Assembly: GCA_040756745.1 (NCBI GenBank)
Contig: JBFLYO010000006.1
Location: forward strand, 1 to 64,000
DNA: 64,000 nucleotides
From: JBFLYO01 sp040756745
GTDB taxonomy: Bacteria; Bacteroidota; Ignavibacteria; UBA10030; UBA6906
Reading direction: 5' to 3'
The notes below the pieces were generated by a model. The model was not told the DNA's origin, did no database searches, and saw only the letters and a program-made list of their open reading frames with translations. Shown here in pieces: positions 59,977-64,000 of the stretch. A program made the position numbers and the translations under genes. Every line of letters starts with the position of its first letter. The stretch's first letter is position 1.

Positions 59977-61119
59977 ATGGCTGACCTTCATTTTACTGAC
60001 GAACAGAAAATGCTCCGCGAGATGGTGCGTGAATTCACCAACGCGGAGATCAAACCGATTGCGCAGAAGATCGATCAGGAGGAGAGCATCCCACAGGAGC
60101 TGATCCAGAAGATCAAGGACCTTGGGCTGCTCGGGACGGGCATCCCGCAGGAGTACGGCGGCGGAGGGTTTGGCGAGACAGGATACTGCCTCGCCGCGGA
60201 GGAAATCGCGCGCGGCTGCATGTCCACCGCAACTTTCATCGGCGCCCACCAGTCGATCGGAACCAACGCCATCCTCCTTGGCGGCACCGAGGCGCTCAAG
60301 AAGAAGTATGTGGTGCCGCTGGCAGAGGGGAAATTGATCGGGGCATTTGCCCTCACTGAAGTGCTTGCCGGCTCCGACTCGTTCAACCTCAGGACAAAGG
60401 CGGTGCTCGACGGCAACGAATGGGTGATCAACGGTGAAAAGATGTGGATCACCAACGGTGGGATTGCGGACGTCGTCTCGACGTTTGCGCGGACGGACCG
60501 GGGGATTACCGGGTTCGTGGTCGAGACGAAGACCCCCGGATTCAACGCGGGCCCGCCGGAAAAGAAGATGGGGATCCGGGGCAGCGTCACGACGCCGATC
60601 ACGCTGGAGAACGTCAGGGTGCCGAAGGAGAACATCATCGGGGAGGAGGGGCGTGGGTTCCTGGTCGCGATGAAGACGCTGGACGCCGGGCGGCTGGGTC
60701 TTGGGGCGGCCACCCTCGGAGCGGCGAAGGAGCTCCTGGAGCTTTCGGCGACGTATGCCAAGGAGCGCAAGCAGTTCGATGTGCCTATTGCGCAGTTTGA
60801 GGCGATTCAGTTCATGCTGGCCGAGATGGCAACCCTGGTCTACGCGATGGAATCGATCGTCTACCGCACCGCGGCCGCATACGATGCGGGTCTGCCGATC
60901 TCCCGCCAGGCCGCGACGGTGAAGCTCTTCTGTTCCGAGTCGCTTGACAAGATTGCCGACATGGCGGTACAGATCCACGGCGGAATGGGATACTCTCGTG
61001 AGCTGCCGGTGGAGCGCTTTTACCGCGACTCCAGGATCAACAGAATCTTCGAAGGGACGAATGAGATTCAGAAACTGGTGATTGCGAGGGAAGTGTTAAA
61101 GAAGAACGGCAAAGTGTAG
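59977..61119 (+). CDS. Acyl-CoA dehydrogenase
   Basis: 380 residues. The FAD-binding fold signatures are 'FALTEVLAGSDSFNLRTKAV' and 'WVINGEKMWITNGGIADV'; 'RLGLGAATLGAAKELLELS' and 'VQIHGGMGYSRELPVERFYRD' follow, and the catalytic Glu is in 'IFEGTNEIQKLVIAREVL'. It oxidises acyl-CoA to enoyl-CoA, passing electrons to ETF. The class resembles short/medium-chain enzymes. ATG 59977 is preferred over GTG 59965 by family alignment (MADLHFTDEQKMLRE). Confidence 0.92.
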   Translation: MADLHFTDEQKMLREMVREFTNAEIKPIAQKIDQEESIPQELIQKIKDLGLLGTGIPQEYGGGGFGETGYCLAAEEIARGCMSTATFIGAHQSIGTNAILLGGTEALKKKYVVPLAEGKLIGAFALTEVLAGSDSFNLRTKAVLDGNEWVINGEKMWITNGGIADVVSTFARTDRGITGFVVETKTPGFNAGPPEKKMGIRGSVTTPITLENVRVPKENIIGEEGRGFLVAMKTLDAGRLGLGAATLGAAKELLELSATYAKERKQFDVPIAQFEAIQFMLAEMATLVYAMESIVYRTAAAYDAGLPISRQAATVKLFCSESLDKIADMAVQIHGGMGYSRELPVERFYRDSRINRIFEGTNEIQKLVIAREVLKKNGKV

Positions 61120-61128
61120 TCTGGAGCG

Positions 61129-61157
61129 TTGCATTTTCTTGATGATTTTCATATAAT
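61129..61157 (+). promoter_or_regulatory. Promoter TTGCAT-N17-TATAAT for tRNA-Phe
   Basis: TTGCAT (61129-61134) and TATAAT (61152-61157), 17 bp apart. The start near 61164 lies 51 nt before the tRNA; the spacer (61171-61208) is a CTGATTTCTG/CTACTGCTTACTG low-complexity stretch. Confidence 0.65.
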
Positions 61158-61214
61158 TTTAGCTGAACAATCTTTCTGATTTCTGCCTACTGCTTACTGA
61201 CTTCTAGCTTCACT

Positions 61215-61287
61215 GGACAGGTAGCTCAGTTGGTAGAGCAAAGGACTGAAAATCCTTGTGTCGGCGGTTCGATTCCGTCCCTGTCCA
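61215..61287 (+). tRNA. tRNA-Phe (anticodon GAA)
   Basis: GGACAGG/CCTGTCC acceptor, D arm GCTCAGTTGGTAGAGC, anticodon stem AAGGA/TCCTT with loop CTGAAAA (anticodon GAA), T arm GGCGG-TTCGATT-CCGTC. CCA is not encoded. Confidence 0.96.
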
Positions 61288-61289
61288 CA

Positions 61290-61310
61290 CGTGGCGCCTC
61301 CGGCGCCACG
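61290..61310 (+). terminator. GC-rich hairpin after tRNA-Phe
   Basis: CGTGGCGCC (61290-61298) and GGCGCCACG (61302-61310) are perfect arms with a 3-nt loop. No T tract follows, so it may be a processing or partial-termination site. Confidence 0.5.
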
Positions 61311-61350
61311 AATTCAGATATCCGATATCTGATTTCAGAAATCTGAATTC
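61310..61350. repeat. Palindromic ATCTGAATTC element
   Basis: GAATTCAGAT (61310-61319) and ATCTGAATTC (61341-61350) are 10-bp arms that enclose a second dyad, AGATATC/GATATCT (61316-61330). It touches the preceding hairpin. Confidence 0.65.
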
Positions 61351-61391
61351 GCCTATTGACATCTCCACTTACTCAGGCCTCGCCCTAGGAC

Positions 61392-61518
61392 ACCCTCCTA
61401 ACCCAGGGTTTGGTGAATGACCGGAGCGAAGGCGCACCTGCTGTCGCAGCGCCAGCATACTGGTCTTTGACAACGCCTCATTCATGCATATCGCAGGATG
61501 AGGCGTTTTGCTTTTTTT
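61392..61518 (+). promoter_or_regulatory. Structured leader and terminator before the dihydropyrimidinase gene
   Basis: Hairpin ACCCT/AGGGT (61392-61409), then a GACC/GGTC helix (61419-61465) enclosing GGCGC/GCGCC (61431-61453), then a terminator ACGCCTCAT/ATGAGGCGT (61473-61506) with a TTTTGCTTTTTTT tail ending just before the SD (GAGGAG, 61519-61524). This looks like an attenuator or riboswitch platform, but I recognise no known aptamer; it could also be only the tRNA terminator. Confidence 0.4.
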
Positions 61519-61589
61519 GAGGAGAAACGGTCGTCAAGTCCATCCTGATAAAGAACGGCCGGGTCGTTACGACCGAGCTCGATGACGTC

Positions 61590-62915
61590 ATGGATATCCT
61601 CGTCGAAGGAGATACGGTAGCGGCGATTGGACGAAGCCTCCCCGCGACGGCCGACACCATCCTCGATGCCTCAAACCGTCTCGTCATCCCGGGCGGCATC
61701 GACGTCCATACCCACCTGGATGCACCCGTCGGCGGTACCGTTTCCAGCGACGATTTTGAAACCGGTACGCGGGCAGCAGCATATGGCGGAACCACATGCA
61801 TCGTAGATTTCGCAACGCAGTCCAGAGGACATTCGCTTTCTGAAGCGCTTGATCTCTGGCTGGAGAAGGCCTCACGGGCCACAATCGACTACGGCCTCCA
61901 CATGATCGTTGTTGATATGCCTGAGGAGAGGCTCGGTGAGATCGATGCAATGGTCGACCGGGGTGTCACCAGCTTCAAGCTGTTCATGGCGTATCCCGGT
62001 GTATTGATGACCGATGACGCAACGATTCTTCGTGTGATGGAACGGTGTCGGGAGGTCGGTGCGCTTCCATGCATCCACGCGGAGAACGGAAGCGTCATCG
62101 ATCACTTTGTCCGGCGTGCTCTCGCCAAGGGGCAGACGGCGCCTGTCTATCATGCGTTAACCCGCCCACCTGCCGTCGAAGCAGAGGCGACTCACCGAGC
62201 GATCCAGCTCGCTGAGCTTGCCCATGCGCCGCTGTACATCGTCCATGTCACATGCAGCGGTGCGGCAGAACAAGTCCGGATGGCGAGGGATCGAGGCCTC
62301 CGGGTCGCTGGCGAGACGTGCCCGCAGTACCTGCTCCTTTCGATTTCGGATCTTGAACGGCCGGAGTTCGAGGGGGCGAAATACGTCCTCACTCCGCCGC
62401 TTCGCGAGGCCTCGAATCACAGGGCTCTCTGGGAAGCGCTGGCACTGAATCATTTGCAGGTTGTCTCGACAGACCATTGCCCGTTCTTCTATGCCACACA
62501 GAAGCTGGCGGACACAACCGATTTCACCCGCATTCCGAATGGCGGCCCCGGCATCGAGAATCGGGTGGAGCTCCTTTATCACTTTGGTGTGAACGAAAGA
62601 AGGGTCTCTCTCGGTCGATGGATCGACCTGGTTTCGACGACGCCGGCGAAATTGTTCGGGCTCTACCCGAAGAAAGGGACAATTCGGGCGGGCACTGATG
62701 CGGATCTGGTTCTCTGGAATCCGGGAAAGCGCCACACGATCTCGGCATCGACGCATCATATGCATGTGGACTATTCATTATATGAAGGGATCACGGTGAC
62801 CGGGGGAGCCGAAACCGTGATCGCGCGCGGCGACATCATTGTGCGGGATGGGATATGGAGCGGGAAGGCCGGGAAGGGCCGGTTCGTCAAGCGCTCCTCT
62901 AGCGGGGTCCCTTGA
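61590..62915 (+). CDS. Dihydropyrimidinase / D-hydantoinase
   Basis: 441 residues from the first canonical start. Binuclear metal site: 'GGIDVHTHLD' (HxH), carboxylated Lys in 'TSFKLFMAYPGV', His in 'IHAENG' and 'YIVHVTCSGA', Asp in 'VSTDHCPF'. It opens dihydropyrimidine or hydantoin rings. The family N-terminus continues upstream: 61530-61589 encodes (V)VKSILIKNGRVVTTELDDV right behind the SD at 61519-61524, but the codons at the expected start are GTC GTC. Either a rare start is used, the base call is wrong, or the protein starts at ATG 61590 without its first beta strand. Confidence 0.9.
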   Translation: MDILVEGDTVAAIGRSLPATADTILDASNRLVIPGGIDVHTHLDAPVGGTVSSDDFETGTRAAAYGGTTCIVDFATQSRGHSLSEALDLWLEKASRATIDYGLHMIVVDMPEERLGEIDAMVDRGVTSFKLFMAYPGVLMTDDATILRVMERCREVGALPCIHAENGSVIDHFVRRALAKGQTAPVYHALTRPPAVEAEATHRAIQLAELAHAPLYIVHVTCSGAAEQVRMARDRGLRVAGETCPQYLLLSISDLERPEFEGAKYVLTPPLREASNHRALWEALALNHLQVVSTDHCPFFYATQKLADTTDFTRIPNGGPGIENRVELLYHFGVNERRVSLGRWIDLVSTTPAKLFGLYPKKGTIRAGTDADLVLWNPGKRHTISASTHHMHVDYSLYEGITVTGGAETVIARGDIIVRDGIWSGKAGKGRFVKRSSSGVP

Positions 62916-62951
62916 GATTCTCCTGTGCGCATGACATCGCGGACGCATGAG

Positions 62952-64000
62952 ATGAAGACATCAATCGAATTCCTGCTCGACAATAGCTTAGTGACCGTCG
63001 ACTGCCACCCCCGATCGGGGCTGAGCCCGACGACGACTGTCCTCAACTATCTCCGGAGCCTCCCCCAGCACAAGGGGGTGAAAGAAGGGTGTGCAGAAGG
63101 GGACTGCGGGGCATGCACTATCGTCCTCGGCGAGCTGGTTGGCGGTCGTCTGCGGTACAGGGCCGTTGACTCCTGCCTCGTTTTCCTCCCGATGCTTCAC
63201 GGAAAACAGTTGATCACCATCGAGAACCTGAAATCCTCTGATGGCACACTCCACCCGGTTCAACAGGCAATGATTGATACCTACGGGAGCCAGTGCGGTT
63301 TCTGCACACCGGGAATCGTTATGTCGATGTTTGCGCTCTACGAAAACGATGTTACACCGACTGAATCCGGGATCCGCATGGCGCTGGCCGGCAACCTCTG
63401 CAGGTGTACCGGATACAAACCGATCATCGAGGCAACCATGGTTGCGTGCGGCAGGGAGAGAGTACATCGGTCCCTTGAGGAGACGGAGCGCACAATCAAG
63501 TTGCTGGAGAGCATTTCTTCCGATTCCATAGTGCTTTCGACAGAGCGGCAGACGTATGTTCGCCCGGCGACAATTCTGGAGGCGCTGGAGTTCAGACGGG
63601 ACCACCCGGATGCTCTTGTCATGAACGGTGCAACTGACGTCGCGTTGCGAATCACGAAAAAGCACGAACTCCTCCCGCTCATTCTTGATCTCTCGGGTGT
63701 CGGCGGCTTGCGCGGATGGTCGGAGGCCGAAGACGGGGTCAATGTTGCTGCCGGCACGACAATGGAGGAATTCCTCGGACTGTGCCACGGCCGGTATCCG
63801 GCTCTTGCCAAGATGCTCGGGGTCTTTGGCAGCCCGCAGATCCGCAATCTTGCGACCGTTGGGGGGAATCTCGCGACAGCATCGCCTGTCGGCGACCTGA
63901 TGCCTGTTCTGATCGCTCACCGTGCGCTCATACTGCTCCGAAGCACCCGTGGGGAGCGGCGAGTATCCGCCACGGATTTTGTCGCCGGCTATCGCCGCAC
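62952..64000 (+). CDS. xdhA: Xanthine dehydrogenase small subunit (Fe-S and FAD), 5' part
   Basis: Open to the window edge, at least 349 residues. The plant-type [2Fe-2S] motif is 'KEGCAEGDCGACTIVLGE' (about 46-60), the second cluster is 'GSQCGFCTPGIVMSM' and 'NLCRCTGY' (about 112-155), and an FAD-binding domain begins near 195 ('YVRPATILEALEFRRDHPDALVMNGATD', 'FGSPQIRNLATVGGNLATASPVGD'). The order matches XdhA, which carries electrons from the molybdenum subunit. ATG 62952 fits the family; ATG 62931 and GTG 62925 are also in frame. With the dihydropyrimidinase 36 bp upstream it suggests purine/pyrimidine breakdown. Confidence 0.92.
   Translation, partial: MKTSIEFLLDNSLVTVDCHPRSGLSPTTTVLNYLRSLPQHKGVKEGCAEGDCGACTIVLGELVGGRLRYRAVDSCLVFLPMLHGKQLITIENLKSSDGTLHPVQQAMIDTYGSQCGFCTPGIVMSMFALYENDVTPTESGIRMALAGNLCRCTGYKPIIEATMVACGRERVHRSLEETERTIKLLESISSDSIVLSTERQTYVRPATILEALEFRRDHPDALVMNGATDVALRITKKHELLPLILDLSGVGGLRGWSEAEDGVNVAAGTTMEEFLGLCHGRYPALAKMLGVFGSPQIRNLATVGGNLATASPVGDLMPVLIAHRALILLRSTRGERRVSATDFVAGYRR

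Overview
The window is about 60% GC chromosomal sequence from an uncultivated or draft bacterium. It probably belongs to the FCB superphylum (Bacteroidota/Chlorobiota side, most like Ignavibacteria). The evidence is two secreted proteins with a C-terminal type IX secretion (T9SS) sorting module of the 'NFPNPFNP...YDILGR...GLYIYR' type (22921-25098 and 37409-39391), a DUF4783 protein, a 31-residue mS38/AURKAIP1-like ribosomal peptide, and a TonB receptor. A run of 10 N at 16288-16297 shows this is a scaffolded assembly. I see no prophage, insertion sequence, CRISPR array or rRNA. Gene content is mostly housekeeping, packed in short operons with ATGA/GTGA overlaps.

Layout. 1-9.7 kb: end of a TauE/SafE permease, a DipZ-like thioredoxin-fold protein, an FMN oxidoreductase, B12-dependent methionine synthase, ferredoxin, an MBL hydrolase, Rieske protein, QueG and thioredoxin reductase. 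9.9-20.3 kb: a cytochrome c and cupredoxin pair, Hsp20, Lon, SppA, HU, a zinc-ribbon/TPR protein (holding the N gap), the mS38-like peptide, YtxH and DUF948-like envelope proteins, and an EF-G-like GTPase. 20.4-25.1 kb: HIT protein, an ECF sigma / putative anti-sigma / Spy-like cassette, and a nonaheme cytochrome carrying a T9SS signal. 25.2-31.9 kb: cysteine desulfurase, then ppx, prmA and an M28 peptidase on the minus strand, a DUF4097 beta-repeat protein and PBP4. 32-41.3 kb: secA, glnB, era, an EamA transporter, an M1 aminopeptidase with T9SS tail and uvrC. 41.3-46.4 kb: TonB receptor, sufE and rhodanese (minus strand), an unknown cysteine-containing protein and ppa. 46.5-50 kb: tRNA-Val, a candidate PyrR-binding leader, then pyrR, pyrB and pyrC. 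50-57 kb: two lipoprotein/secreted proteins sharing an unnamed C-terminal module, a DUF4783 protein, a 1314-residue NtrY-like kinase and pgeF. 57-64 kb: glmS, a FabL-like reductase, acyl-CoA dehydrogenase, tRNA-Phe, a structured leader, dihydropyrimidinase and the start of a xanthine dehydrogenase small subunit cut by the window edge.

Three patterns go beyond the gene list. (1) A very regular housekeeping promoter, TTGAYT/TTGCAW-N17-TATATT, recurs about a dozen times with exactly 17 bp spacing. At several genes the predicted transcript start falls on or next to the start codon, implying leaderless or SD-less mRNAs. (2) A family of low-complexity intergenic islands (GGGGGGTA-type, GAGAGAA-type, palindromes with ATTGCGGA arms, ATCTGAATTC arms) punctuates the gaps. 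It has entered coding sequence: an in-frame insert of about 26 residues in Era, and charged tails on the convergent cysteine desulfurase and Ppx. (3) The pyr genes appear to be controlled by a PyrR-type attenuator transcribed as the 3' continuation of a tRNA-Val gene. All functional calls come from reading motifs by eye; no database search was run.
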